From contig JAVBSL010000008.1 in the NCBI GenBank assembly GCA_031556725.1, positions 1 to 64,000 of the forward strand: a stretch of 64,000 bases of DNA, in the 5' to 3' direction. Position numbers and translations under genes: made by a program. The stretch is from UBA935 sp031556725. GTDB lineage: Bacteria; Bacillota; Clostridia; Lachnospirales; Lachnospiraceae. Positions 42,197-50,808 of this stretch are shown piece after piece. Every line of letters begins with the position of its first letter. The stretch's first letter is position 1. The notes beneath the pieces were generated by a model, which worked only from the letters and a program-made list of their open reading frames with translations, ran no database searches and had not been told where the DNA came from.

Positions 42197-42760
42197 GTGG
42201 AAGCAGCATATTTGAAGCAAGTCAGACAAGAAGCAGAACAGGTTACGAGAGAACTATTAGAGCAATCAGCTTTAAAGGAGAAGGATATTCTTGTGGTTGG
42301 CTGCTCCAGCAGCGAAGTGGCAGGAGAGCAGATTGGTACTTTTTCCAGTGCCGAGCTGGCCCAGACAGTATTTGAAGGGATATACGGAGTGCTGTCAGAA
42401 AAAGGCATTTACTTGGCAGCACAGTGTTGTGAGCACATAAACCGGGCGATTATTATTGAGCAGAAAGTAGCCGAGATGAACCGAATACCCATCGTTAATG
42501 TAGTTCCCCAGCCGAAGGCCGGCGGGTCTTTTGCAACCGCAGCACATGCGGGATTTCATAACCCGGTGGCAGTGGAGCATATTCAGGCTCAGGCCGGTAT
42601 CGATATTGGTGATACGCTGATAGGAATGCATATTCAGGAGGTGGCTGTTCCGGTGCGGATATCTCATCCGAAGATAGGAAAAGCACACGTTGTTTGTGCC
42701 AGAATGCGTCCGAAATTTATTGGTGGAACCAGGGCGTTATATGATGAAAAGTTACTGTAA
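42197..42760 (+). CDS. UPF0340 (YwlG/TIGR01440) family protein
   Basis: A 187-residue conserved Firmicutes protein. Characteristic blocks are VVGCSSSEVAGEQIG, AAQCCEHINRAI, VVPQPKAGGSFATAA and the C-terminal RPKFIGGTRALYD. The start is GTG at 42197, five bases after AGGAGG. The family often lies near the glycine hydroxymethyltransferase or ribose-5-phosphate isomerase genes elsewhere, but its activity is not established; the conserved Cys and His residues suggest an enzyme. Here it stands alone. Confidence 0.9.
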   Translation: MEAAYLKQVRQEAEQVTRELLEQSALKEKDILVVGCSSSEVAGEQIGTFSSAELAQTVFEGIYGVLSEKGIYLAAQCCEHINRAIIIEQKVAEMNRIPIVNVVPQPKAGGSFATAAHAGFHNPVAVEHIQAQAGIDIGDTLIGMHIQEVAVPVRISHPKIGKAHVVCARMRPKFIGGTRALYDEKLL

Positions 42761-42824
42761 TCTATATTAAAGAAGTGCCTAATTTTTTGAGGAATATTTG
42801 TGCAGGATTATTTTGGATTTTTGC

Positions 42825-42853
42825 TTGTGTCAATAGAAGGGAGATGCTATAAT
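42825..42853 (+). promoter_or_regulatory. Promoter of the small coiled-coil gene
   Basis: TTGTGT at 42825-42830 and a perfect TATAAT at 42848-42853 are 17 bp apart, 17 bases before the start codon. Confidence 0.6.
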
Positions 42854-42869
42854 CAGGTTCAAAGGACAG

Positions 42870-43169
42870 GTGATGATATTGACGATAGACGAAAAATTTG
42901 ATTTATTACTGGGTGAACTAAAGAAAATAAATAATCGTATGGACGCCATGGAAAACCGTATGGAAGCTATGGAAAACCGTATGGAAGCTATGGAAAATCG
43001 TATGGACGAATTGGAAAGTCAAACCCAAGCAGTTATGTCAAATCAATTGGAACTTTATAAGAAGATTACTCTTATAGAAAAGAGAATAGAAGTGGTTTAT
43101 GATTTGGCGGTTGATAATTGGGGAAACATGGTAGAGACAAAACAACGGTTAAAAATGTTAGAAGCTTAA
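42870..43169 (+). CDS. Small coiled-coil protein with heptad repeats
   Basis: A 99-residue protein. Residues about 23-50 are near-identical heptads, RMEAMEN, encoded by tandem 21-bp units, and the whole chain is predicted to form one long helix with Met/Leu/Ile core positions. There is no signal peptide or membrane segment. It has its own promoter and a clear terminator, so it is a monocistronic gene. Such proteins are common and unannotated in Lachnospiraceae; a structural or partner-binding role is all that can be said. Start could be the ATG at 42870 or 42873. Confidence 0.75.
   Translation: MMILTIDEKFDLLLGELKKINNRMDAMENRMEAMENRMEAMENRMDELESQTQAVMSNQLELYKKITLIEKRIEVVYDLAVDNWGNMVETKQRLKMLEA
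42936..43019 (+). repeat. Four tandem 21-bp units in the coiled-coil gene
   Basis: Units begin at 42936, 42957, 42978 and 42999. The second and third differ at one base; the first and fourth are diverged at the edges. Each unit adds exactly one heptad pair step (seven residues), so copy-number change alters coil length without frameshift. Confidence 0.9.
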
Positions 43170-43182
43170 ATAGAATTTATCA

Positions 43183-43212
43183 AAGCATTCCGAAAGATAG
43201 GAGTGCTTTTTA
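43183..43212 (+). terminator. Terminator after the coiled-coil gene
   Basis: AAAGCATTCC (43183-43192) pairs with GGAGTGCTTT (43201-43210) with one G-T wobble and runs into T residues. Confidence 0.85.
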
Positions 43213-43221
43213 ATTTATTAT

Positions 43222-43257
43222 TGACAGATATTCCCACATTGTATACAATTATACAAG
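43222..43257 (+). promoter_or_regulatory. Promoter and probable GntR operator of the citrate synthase operon
   Basis: TTGACA (43222-43227) and TACAAT (43245-43250) are 17 bp apart, a near-consensus promoter. The -10 box is embedded in ATTGTATACAAT (43239-43250), a perfect palindrome, which is also half of TTGTATA-CAAT-TATACAA (43240-43257). Such TTGTATACAA sites fit GntR/FCD regulators, and one is encoded in this operon, so repression by promoter occlusion is likely. Confidence 0.7.
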
Positions 43258-43283
43258 AATATTGAAAAAACAGGAGGAATGTT

Positions 43284-44693
43284 ATGAGCAACACCAATTC
43301 ACATTTTGAGGATCGTCCCGTATCCTTAAATGATAAAAACAATTTATTGCAGATAGAAGAGCACATGTATATATTGGATGATGTGGAAAAACCCAACGTT
43401 TTCCGAAACATGTTCCCTTACTCGGAGGTTCCCAAAATCCCCTTTAATGACCGGATCGTACCCCATAATATGCCCAAGGAAATCTGGATTACCGATACCA
43501 CCTTTCGGGATGGGCAACAGTCCAGAGCACCATATTCCACCGAACAGATTGTAACTATTTATGATTACCTGCATAAACTGGGCGGTCCAAACGGCATGGT
43601 CCGGGCCAGTGAGTTCTTTTTATATAGTAAGAAGGACCGTGACGCAGTTTATAAATGTATGGAACGGGGCTATCAATTCCCCGAGGTAACCAGTTGGATC
43701 AGAGCCAGCAAGGAAGATTTTAAGCTGGTAAAAGAAATCGGCATGAAAGAAACCGGTATCCTGGTAAGCTGTTCCGATTATCATATTTTTATGAAACTGA
43801 AAATGACCAGAAAACAGGCACTGGAACATTATTTATGTGTTATCAGGGAGTGTCTGGAGGAAGGCATCAGTCCCCGCTGTCATCTGGAGGATATTACCAG
43901 AGCGGATATTTATGGCTTTGTGGTTCCTTTCTGTGTGGAGCTGATGAAACTGATGAAGCAATATCAGATTCCGGTAAAAATCCGTGCCTGCGATACCATG
44001 GGATATGGCGTCAACTATCCCGGCGCGGTTATTCCCCGGAGTGTACAGGGAATTATCTACGCCTTACACATTCATGCCGGAGTTCCCCATGACTTGATTG
44101 AATGGCATGGTCATAATGATTTTTATAAAGCTGTTTCCAACTCTACCACAGCATGGTTATACGGCTGTGCCGGCATCAACACCTCATTGTTTGGCATCGG
44201 AGAACGGACCGGTAATACACCCTTGGAAGCAATGGTATTTGAATATGCCCAGCTGAAGGGTGACCTTAACGGTATGGATACGACGGTGATTACCGAGCTG
44301 GCAGAATATTACGAAAAGGAAATCGGCTATGAGATTCCTCCCAGGACTCCGTTCGTGGGTAAAAACTTTAATGTTACCAGAGCCGGGATTCATGCCGACG
44401 GCTTGTTAAAGAATGAGGAAATCTACAATATATTTGATACTGAAAAATTCTTGAACCGGCCGGTGTTATGTGCCGTTTCTGATACCTCCGGATTAGCCGG
44501 TATTGCGCATTGGATTAATACTTATTATAAGCTGAAAGAGGATCGTCAGGTCGATAAGAACAGTGAACTGGTTAAGGCGGTAAAAGAATGGGTTGACACG
44601 GAATATAGCGATGGCCGTATTACCGTAATGACCGATGAAGAATTAATCGCAGTGATTGAAAAGAATTGTTGTCAGCTGGGAATTACTTTATAG
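43284..44693 (+). CDS. Re-type citrate synthase (HMGL-like DRE-TIM family)
   Basis: A 469-residue member of the DRE-TIM metallolyase family, related to isopropylmalate and homocitrate synthases. R75/D76 in TDTTFRDGQQ and the metal-binding H275/H277 in EWHGHNDF are present; the C-terminal allosteric domain of isopropylmalate synthase is missing, and the 60-residue N-terminal extension matches the anaerobe Re-citrate synthase type. It condenses oxaloacetate and acetyl-CoA to citrate with the Re stereochemistry. Sharing an operon with isocitrate dehydrogenase supports citrate rather than homocitrate. AGGAGG precedes the ATG. Aconitase must be encoded elsewhere. Confidence 0.85.
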   Translation: MSNTNSHFEDRPVSLNDKNNLLQIEEHMYILDDVEKPNVFRNMFPYSEVPKIPFNDRIVPHNMPKEIWITDTTFRDGQQSRAPYSTEQIVTIYDYLHKLGGPNGMVRASEFFLYSKKDRDAVYKCMERGYQFPEVTSWIRASKEDFKLVKEIGMKETGILVSCSDYHIFMKLKMTRKQALEHYLCVIRECLEEGISPRCHLEDITRADIYGFVVPFCVELMKLMKQYQIPVKIRACDTMGYGVNYPGAVIPRSVQGIIYALHIHAGVPHDLIEWHGHNDFYKAVSNSTTAWLYGCAGINTSLFGIGERTGNTPLEAMVFEYAQLKGDLNGMDTTVITELAEYYEKEIGYEIPPRTPFVGKNFNVTRAGIHADGLLKNEEIYNIFDTEKFLNRPVLCAVSDTSGLAGIAHWINTYYKLKEDRQVDKNSELVKAVKEWVDTEYSDGRITVMTDEELIAVIEKNCCQLGITL

Positions 44694-44715
44694 TTTGGCG
44701 AAAGGGAGAATTCAT

Positions 44716-45408
44716 ATGAGCAATTATGAGTTTAATAACGAAGGATCTGATAAATATTCACTTCGGGGCAAAGTTTTTCATAAGCTCAGAGAGGATATCT
44801 TAAGCGGTCGGTATAAAGACCATGAAGAACTTAGAGAGGTTGCCATCGGTGAAGAACTGGGCGTGAGCAGAACTCCGGTAAGAGAGGCCTTTCGCCAGTT
44901 GGAGTTGGAAGGTCTGATTCAGATGATTCCCAACAAGGGAGCATATGTCACCGGTATCACGGCCAAGGATGTAAAGGACATTTATATGATCCGATCTTCC
45001 CTGGAAGGGATGTGTGCCCGTCTGGCCACCGAACAGATTACCCAGGAACAGATGGAAGAAATGGAAGAAAATATCTATCTGGCGGAATTTCATGCCGCCA
45101 AAGGCCATATGGATCAACTGGCTGAATTGGACAATCGTTTTCACCATATTTTATATGATGCCTGTCATTCCAAGATGCTTCAGCATCTGCTGCAGGATTT
45201 TCACCAGTATGTTATGCGGGTACGCCGGAAGACCCTGGCCGATACCAATCGCGGCGGAGCCTCCAACGAGGAGCACCGGCTGATTATGGAAGCGATCAAG
45301 GCAAAGAATGCATCGGAGGCTGAACGTCTGACTACCTTGCATATCAATAGTGCCTATGATAATATGGTAAAGAACGGCTTGTATGATGTTTATCGCGACG
45401 AGCAGTGA
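44716..45408 (+). CDS. GntR-family regulator, FCD subfamily
   Basis: A 230-residue regulator with an N-terminal winged helix (about 10-75, including EELGVSRTPVREAFRQLE) and a C-terminal FCD helical domain (about 85-215) with the usual metal-site histidines (RFHHILYDAC, TTLHINSAY). FCD regulators bind small organic acids. The ATG at 44716 follows AAGGGAG. It sits between citrate synthase and isocitrate dehydrogenase genes, and a palindromic GntR-like site overlaps the operon promoter. It is therefore likely an autoregulator responding to citrate, 2-oxoglutarate or a related acid. Confidence 0.9.
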   Translation: MSNYEFNNEGSDKYSLRGKVFHKLREDILSGRYKDHEELREVAIGEELGVSRTPVREAFRQLELEGLIQMIPNKGAYVTGITAKDVKDIYMIRSSLEGMCARLATEQITQEQMEEMEENIYLAEFHAAKGHMDQLAELDNRFHHILYDACHSKMLQHLLQDFHQYVMRVRRKTLADTNRGGASNEEHRLIMEAIKAKNASEAERLTTLHINSAYDNMVKNGLYDVYRDEQ

Positions 45409-45431
45409 AGAAAAGAACGGAGGAAACAGGA

Positions 45432-46637
45432 TTGGATAAGATTAAAATGACAACTCCCCTGGTGGAGATGGACGGGGATGAGATGACCAGGATTCTCTGG
45501 CAAATGATAAAGGATGAACTGCTATTGCCGTTTATTGACTTAAAGACGGAGTATTACGACCTGGGATTGGAAAACCGCAATAAAACCGATGATCAGGTAA
45601 CGGTGGATTCAGCCAAAGCGACAAAGGAATACGGTGTAGCGGTTAAATGTGCAACGATTACTCCCAATGCCGCCAGAATGACCGAATACGACTTGAAAGA
45701 AATGTGGAAAAGTCCTAACGGAACCATTCGTGCCATGTTAGACGGGACAGTTTTTCGTGCTCCCATCGTTGTAAACGGCATCGATCCCATGGTGAAATGC
45801 TGGAAGGCACCCATAACTCTGGCTCGGCATGCTTATGGGGATGTGTATAAAAATACCGAAATCAAGGTTCCCGGTCCCGGCAAGGCTGAGCTGGTATATA
45901 CGGCGGAAGACGGAACGGAAATCAGAGAAACCATCCATACCTTTAAAGGCCCCGGTATTTTACAGGGTATTCACAATACTGAGAAATCCATTAAAAGTTT
46001 TGCAAAGGCATGCTTTAATTATGCGCTGGATACGAAACAGGATTTGTGGTTTGCCACCAAGGATACCATCTCTAAAAAATATGATCATACCTTTAAGGAT
46101 ATTTTTCAAGAGGTTTATGATGCAGAATATAAGGGGAAATTTGCTGCCGCCGGCATTACTTATTTCTATACTCTGATTGATGATGCGGTAGCCCGAGTCA
46201 TGCGGGATAAGGGCGGATTTATCTGGGCTTGCAAGAACTATGACGGGGACGTGATGAGTGATATGGTTTCTTCCGCATTCGGATCACTGGCCATGATGAC
46301 CTCCGTATTGGTTTCACCTACCGGTGTATACGAATATGAAGCAGCTCATGGTACGGTGCAGAGACATTATTATCAGCATTTGGAGGGCAAAGAAACCTCA
46401 ACCAATTCAGTGGCAACTATTTTTGCCTGGACTGGGGCATTACGCAAACGTGGTGAATTGGATGGCATCACCGAGTTGACCGAGTTTGCCGATAAGATGG
46501 AAAGGGCAACCCTTGCAACCATCGAAGCCGGGAAGATGACCAAGGATTTGGCACAGATCACAACTCTTAAAGATGTAACAGTATTGAACAGTATGGAATT
46601 TATCAAGGAAGTACGAAAGACCTACGAAGCAATATAA
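45432..46637 (+). CDS. icd: NADP-dependent isocitrate dehydrogenase
   Basis: A 401-residue enzyme of the eukaryote-like type II isocitrate dehydrogenases (MTTPLVEMDGDEMTRILW, NGTIRAMLDGTVFRAPI, YEYEAAHGTVQRHY). It makes 2-oxoglutarate and NADPH from isocitrate. I choose a TTG start at 45432, eight bases after GGAGG, because it yields the family N-terminus (M)DKIKMTTPL; a GTG at 45405 overlaps the GntR stop but has no good site. With the citrate synthase it forms the oxidative branch that supplies glutamate in anaerobes without a full TCA cycle. Confidence 0.92.
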   Translation: MDKIKMTTPLVEMDGDEMTRILWQMIKDELLLPFIDLKTEYYDLGLENRNKTDDQVTVDSAKATKEYGVAVKCATITPNAARMTEYDLKEMWKSPNGTIRAMLDGTVFRAPIVVNGIDPMVKCWKAPITLARHAYGDVYKNTEIKVPGPGKAELVYTAEDGTEIRETIHTFKGPGILQGIHNTEKSIKSFAKACFNYALDTKQDLWFATKDTISKKYDHTFKDIFQEVYDAEYKGKFAAAGITYFYTLIDDAVARVMRDKGGFIWACKNYDGDVMSDMVSSAFGSLAMMTSVLVSPTGVYEYEAAHGTVQRHYYQHLEGKETSTNSVATIFAWTGALRKRGELDGITELTEFADKMERATLATIEAGKMTKDLAQITTLKDVTVLNSMEFIKEVRKTYEAI

Positions 46638-46642
46638 AACTT

Positions 46643-47272
46643 TTAGTTTTTTCCGGTCAGATAATACACCGCCAGTTGGGTACGATGGGAAAAACCGCCT
46701 TTTTCTAAAGCGGTACTGATATAATTTTTGACGGTGCCCTCACTGATAAAAAGCTTTTCGGCAATTTCCTTGTTGGAAAGACCTTCGGCAATCTCTCGGA
46801 TAATGTCCAGCTCTCTGGCTGTAAAGCGGGCAGCATCAAAACCGGTGTGAGCATGAGAAGCGGTATTGGTAAATTGATTAAAAACTTTTTCATCCAGCAC
46901 ATTGACACCTTGATAGATGGATTTGATCATCTGTTTTAAGGTGTCGGGCGGATGATTTTTTATTAAGTAACCTTTTGCGCCGTTTTGCAGGGCTTTTTCC
47001 ACCAGATCATAATCATCGAAGGTGGTGAGAATGAGAACCTTTCCCAGGGAACGTTTGACGATTTCGCCGGTGGCTTCGATACCGTCCATAACCGGCATTT
47101 GGATATCCATCAGAATCACATCTGCCGGATGAGTGGAAGCCAAATCAAGTGCTTCCTTACCGTTACCGGCACAGCCCACCACTTCAAATTCTTCATCCAC
47201 GCCTAGGATGATCCGCATCCCGTCTCGGACAAAATCACTGTCATCAGCAATAATTACTCTTATTTTTTCCAT
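46643..47272 (-). CDS. NarL/LuxR-family response regulator
   Basis: A 209-residue regulator: receiver domain (1-120) with D10/D11 acidic pair, phosphoacceptor D56 in VILMDIQMP and K106 region LIKNHPP, then a LuxR helix-turn-helix near the C-terminus (LSNKEIAEKLFISEGTVKNYI). The ATG at 47272 is chosen because GGAGGA lies just before it, inside a longer open frame. It is the last gene of a leftward operon with its kinase and an ABC-2 transporter and probably regulates that operon. It ends five bases from the convergent icd gene. Confidence 0.92.
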   Translation of the reverse strand: MEKIRVIIADDSDFVRDGMRIILGVDEEFEVVGCAGNGKEALDLASTHPADVILMDIQMPVMDGIEATGEIVKRSLGKVLILTTFDDYDLVEKALQNGAKGYLIKNHPPDTLKQMIKSIYQGVNVLDEKVFNQFTNTASHAHTGFDAARFTARELDIIREIAEGLSNKEIAEKLFISEGTVKNYISTALEKGGFSHRTQLAVYYLTGKN

Positions 47273-47292
47273 ACAATCCTCCATTTAAGCAA

Positions 47293-48420
47293 TCATTCAA
47301 AGGGTAAAATCATGTTGATTGCAAAGCCTTTTTCCGATTCTACCGAAAGGGTACCGCCGATTTCCCGGGTTCGTTGCTTCATTCCCTGTAATCCCATGCC
47401 CTCGACTATCTGTTCACAGCCCACACCGTCATCGGTAATGTGACAGCGGACGAATTTATTCCAGATAATAATGTGAATCCGGATATTTTGGCAGTTGGCA
47501 TACTTCAAAGCATTAGATACCGCTTCAAAGGTATTATCCAAAATTACTTCCCAGATTTGTTCGCTGATCAAAGCCGGACCGGTGGAAAGAGTATCTTCTA
47601 AAATAACTTCCGCATGGATATCATATTTTTCACGACAGTTTTCACAAAGGCGGTTCAGCTGCAGCAGTGCCATCCGCTTTTTGTCCGGCTTTTCCTCCCG
47701 AAGAATGGTGCGGATTTCATCCATGCTTTCCCGCAGGGTGTGGATCACCCGTTCAATGATATGGCGGCTTTCCTCCGGTTCTTTCGAAAGCAGGACCTTG
47801 CAGGCTTCCAGCTGATAAATACTGCCATTGACACTGTGCCCCAGCTTGTCATGGAGAGACTGGGAAAGCCGGGATTTTTCTTCCAGAATTTTATTTTCAA
47901 AATAAAGGCTGTTTTGCTCCAGTTCTTTTTGGCGAAGAACATCCTTGCGGCTTAGGGAACGCTTTAAAGTATCTTCCTGTTTTTCGAAGTTTTCCAGATG
48001 AGTGCGGTATTCTTTCAGAATGATATGATTTTGAATATATAAAATAATTGCAAAAAAGCAAAAAGCGATATAGATAAAGGCTTGTTCCTGATAATAAAAG
48101 GCACCTGAAAGCGGTATGAAATAAAAGAAAATGGGTGCCCCTAAAAAGGTAATCAAGTCCAGTGAAACAAGCGGAATCAGGAGAAAACAATATTGGCCGT
48201 AAAGAAAGAGCAGTACTAACAGTAACCCGGTTTCAGCCAGGAGAAAAAGGAAGCGGTATTTATCAGTCAATTCATAAATGACCGAAACAGAAAGCAGGCA
48301 TGAGAGCAAAAACAGCTCCATGCCTATATGAACTGTGCTTCCCTGTTCGGAAATGACGAAGTAGGAGAGCAGTAAAAGTATCGATGAAAATTTTATAATC
48401 GGAAAAAAATATTTTTTCAT
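47293..48420 (-). CDS. NarL-type sensor histidine kinase
   Basis: A 375-residue kinase with about five N-terminal transmembrane helices (to about residue 130) and almost no extracellular loop, so it senses something in or at the membrane. A coiled-coil linker leads to the HisKA_3 motif with H190 in SQSLHDKLGH and a compact ATPase domain (ALKYANCQNIRIHI, TDDGVGCEQ). The layout is like DesK/LiaS-type kinases beside antibiotic exporters. The ATG at 48420 follows AGAAAGAG; a GTG one codon earlier is possible. Confidence 0.9.
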   Translation of the reverse strand: MKKYFFPIIKFSSILLLLSYFVISEQGSTVHIGMELFLLSCLLSVSVIYELTDKYRFLFLLAETGLLLVLLFLYGQYCFLLIPLVSLDLITFLGAPIFFYFIPLSGAFYYQEQAFIYIAFCFFAIILYIQNHIILKEYRTHLENFEKQEDTLKRSLSRKDVLRQKELEQNSLYFENKILEEKSRLSQSLHDKLGHSVNGSIYQLEACKVLLSKEPEESRHIIERVIHTLRESMDEIRTILREEKPDKKRMALLQLNRLCENCREKYDIHAEVILEDTLSTGPALISEQIWEVILDNTFEAVSNALKYANCQNIRIHIIIWNKFVRCHITDDGVGCEQIVEGMGLQGMKQRTREIGGTLSVESEKGFAINMILPFE

Positions 48421-48437
48421 CACAATCTCTTTCTGAA

Positions 48438-49691
48438 TTATTTTTTAGCTTTAATACCAAGAAAACCTACTGATAAAATAATAGCAATAAAAGCGAAGAC
48501 AATCAACAAAAAGGTGGAATAAGCACCGCCTTGGCCTAACATCACCATTTTGGAGCAGCGGATGACCCAGTGAGGCGGCATCAGTAATGCCAGGCGGTTC
48601 CACCAGATGCTGGTGGCATCCAGCGGAAAATACAATCCGGACAGCATGGCCGAAACCGTCCAGACGGCAAAGGCCAGATAACTGGAGCTTAACAGGTTAT
48701 CTGCCAGTACACCGGCAATCACGCTGAGAAGGTTGAAGATGATACCGATGCCGAAGATAAAGAATAAGTAACTGCCCAGTGACAGGCCAAAGTCCACCTT
48801 GACGAACAAAGCGATGCCGATTCCCATCACCACAATCTGGATGGCTGTCGTCAGGAAGGACAGCAGCAGTTTGACCAGTCCGTAATTAGTGATACTGATA
48901 TTAGTCAGCAAAATGCGGGTAAAAACCAGGTTGTGCCGTTCTTCGATAACAATGGAGCCGATAAAAACTCCGCTGAACAAAAAGGCAATACTGACGATGG
49001 CCAGAGAATAGCCCACATTGGACTGCTGATGCTGCTGTAAAGTGTTCAGATGCATTTCGTCATTCAGGCTCAGTGAAACAGATTCTTTTTCCAGTTTTCT
49101 CTCGGAAATGTTGTCTACAATAGTTTTGAATATATTCGAATCATTCTTAGCCAGCCCCTGATAAATAACCAGACTGTTCAGGACGGTATCAAGACCCTCT
49201 GCCAGCATGGGAATACGGCCGTCTTCTGATGCCTCAAACAGATAAAGCGCAGATACGGTGCTATCCATATGGATATTTTCCGCCAGGTTCGGCGGGATGT
49301 AAAGAACTGCGGCAATGGTATTACGATTGGCGAAATCGGTAGCCAACGCAGCGGCAGTATCGGCATCAGTGATGTCCGTCCGATAACGATAGAACTGATA
49401 GGAACCGGTGTTTGCCAATTGCTGCAATATAAAATCAGAAAGATAAGACTGATCGGAGTCGCTGACCATAACATTTAACTTATCATTGGTCATATTAAGC
49501 GGTGTCCGTGTACCGTTTTCCATTTCGTGAATGGAGTAATAATCCAAATCGTCCAGATTAAAAGAAGAAGAAACCTGGATGTTAAGTAAAAGAATAGAGA
49601 ATAGTGGTAAAAGGATTAAAAAGCATAGATATCCTTTATTTCTTAAAAGTAATTTCATATTTACTTTAAGCATGGTTAAAAATCCGGTCAT
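48438..49691 (-). CDS. ABC-2 type transporter permease (second subunit)
   Basis: A 417-residue membrane protein: one N-terminal helix (about 15-35), a large extracytoplasmic domain (about 40-220) and five to six helices at the C-terminus, the YhgE/ABC2_membrane_3 layout. The ATG at 49691 overlaps the stop of the preceding permease (ATGA), so coupling is expected; a longer frame upstream lacks a ribosome site. Together with its neighbour it probably forms a heterodimeric exporter channel. Confidence 0.88.
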   Translation of the reverse strand: MTGFLTMLKVNMKLLLRNKGYLCFLILLPLFSILLLNIQVSSSFNLDDLDYYSIHEMENGTRTPLNMTNDKLNVMVSDSDQSYLSDFILQQLANTGSYQFYRYRTDITDADTAAALATDFANRNTIAAVLYIPPNLAENIHMDSTVSALYLFEASEDGRIPMLAEGLDTVLNSLVIYQGLAKNDSNIFKTIVDNISERKLEKESVSLSLNDEMHLNTLQQHQQSNVGYSLAIVSIAFLFSGVFIGSIVIEERHNLVFTRILLTNISITNYGLVKLLLSFLTTAIQIVVMGIGIALFVKVDFGLSLGSYLFFIFGIGIIFNLLSVIAGVLADNLLSSSYLAFAVWTVSAMLSGLYFPLDATSIWWNRLALLMPPHWVIRCSKMVMLGQGGAYSTFLLIVFAFIAIILSVGFLGIKAKK

Positions 49692-50803
49692 AGGGCAGAA
49701 CCTTCCTTTCGATTCATAATGGGAAATCCGACAGCAATACATACCAAAAAGATCGTGCATAAGATGATCACGCAGGGCAGGGCATAATCACTGCTTCCTT
49801 TGGTAGAAAACTCCACTAAGGTGCGGTTAATATAATACTGTGGTGCCAGTCTGGCGTAGGTATCCGGAATAGTAGAGTAAATATAAGTCTGAAAGGATCC
49901 TCCCAGAAAACCGTTAACAAACATCACAATCCAGCCTACGCTGACACTGACCGCAGTATTGGAAAACAGGGTAAAAAGAATCATGCCGAAAGCGGTAGCG
50001 GCCAGAGCCAGCAGGGAGAGGATCAGAAGCGAACCCGGCCAGTTTCCCCAATGGACATCCATAAAAAAGATGCTCAGAATCATGGCGGCAGAAATTTCAA
50101 TACCGATTGCCAGCAGACAGGGAACGAATTTCCCCAAATATAACTGCATTTTGGTGGCAGGTGTCATTCGCAGCCGGGCATTGATCCGGTTCTTTCGTTC
50201 ACTGGGAATGACGGCGGCCAGAGAGATGCAGCCGCACCAGGTAAAATATACGATTTCAATAATGCCGTAATAGTTTCTGGCCGAAGGAACCGGGTCGGTA
50301 TTCAGCTTCAGCGTAGAAAGTTTGCCTGACTGAGCGGGATTAGCCATATCGGCCAAAAGGTTTGCCGGCATTTCGGAATAAGAGAGGAGAACAGTGACTT
50401 CCTCGATCCTGGAAAACACCGAACTGAAGATACTTTCCACCATGGAAGCCTGTGCTTCCTTCCCACTTTGCTGATAAATGGTCAGGTGATTATCCTCTAT
50501 AGTTACAAAAATATCAGCATTGCCGCCGGCAATCAGGGTTTCAATATCACCGCCGGGGAATTCACTTAAAGAGATATCGTTTTCCCGGCAGATATCAGAA
50601 AGCAGTTCCATGGAACCTTCGTAGCGGCAGTTTTCGGCCATCCGATAGCCCACCCGGAAGGGCTCGATGGTGTAATCCATATCCATCATGGATTCAAAAG
50701 CACCGGAGAGCAGAGCAATGGTCATAAGGGGGAGCAAGGACATGATAATGATGATCCATTTGGAACGAAGCATCAGTTTCAGGTTATTTTTGATCAATCC
50801 CAT
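49688..50803 (-). CDS. ABC-2 type transporter permease (first subunit)
   Basis: A 371-residue membrane protein with the same plan as its downstream neighbour: N-terminal helix (about 15-35), external domain of about 140 residues, then five to six helices. It begins six bases after the ATPase gene. The two permeases are diverged paralogues and likely assemble as a pair with one ATPase. Export of an antimicrobial or lipid is the usual role of such transporters next to NarL-type two-component systems. Confidence 0.88.
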   Translation of the reverse strand: MGLIKNNLKLMLRSKWIIIIMSLLPLMTIALLSGAFESMMDMDYTIEPFRVGYRMAENCRYEGSMELLSDICRENDISLSEFPGGDIETLIAGGNADIFVTIEDNHLTIYQQSGKEAQASMVESIFSSVFSRIEEVTVLLSYSEMPANLLADMANPAQSGKLSTLKLNTDPVPSARNYYGIIEIVYFTWCGCISLAAVIPSERKNRINARLRMTPATKMQLYLGKFVPCLLAIGIEISAAMILSIFFMDVHWGNWPGSLLILSLLALAATAFGMILFTLFSNTAVSVSVGWIVMFVNGFLGGSFQTYIYSTIPDTYARLAPQYYINRTLVEFSTKGSSDYALPCVIILCTIFLVCIAVGFPIMNRKEGSAL

Positions 50804-50808
50804 TTGTG

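Noticed and set aside
42936..43019. Short tandem repeats as a CRISPR array
   Set aside because: Units are contiguous without spacers, in frame within a coding sequence, and encode coiled-coil heptads.
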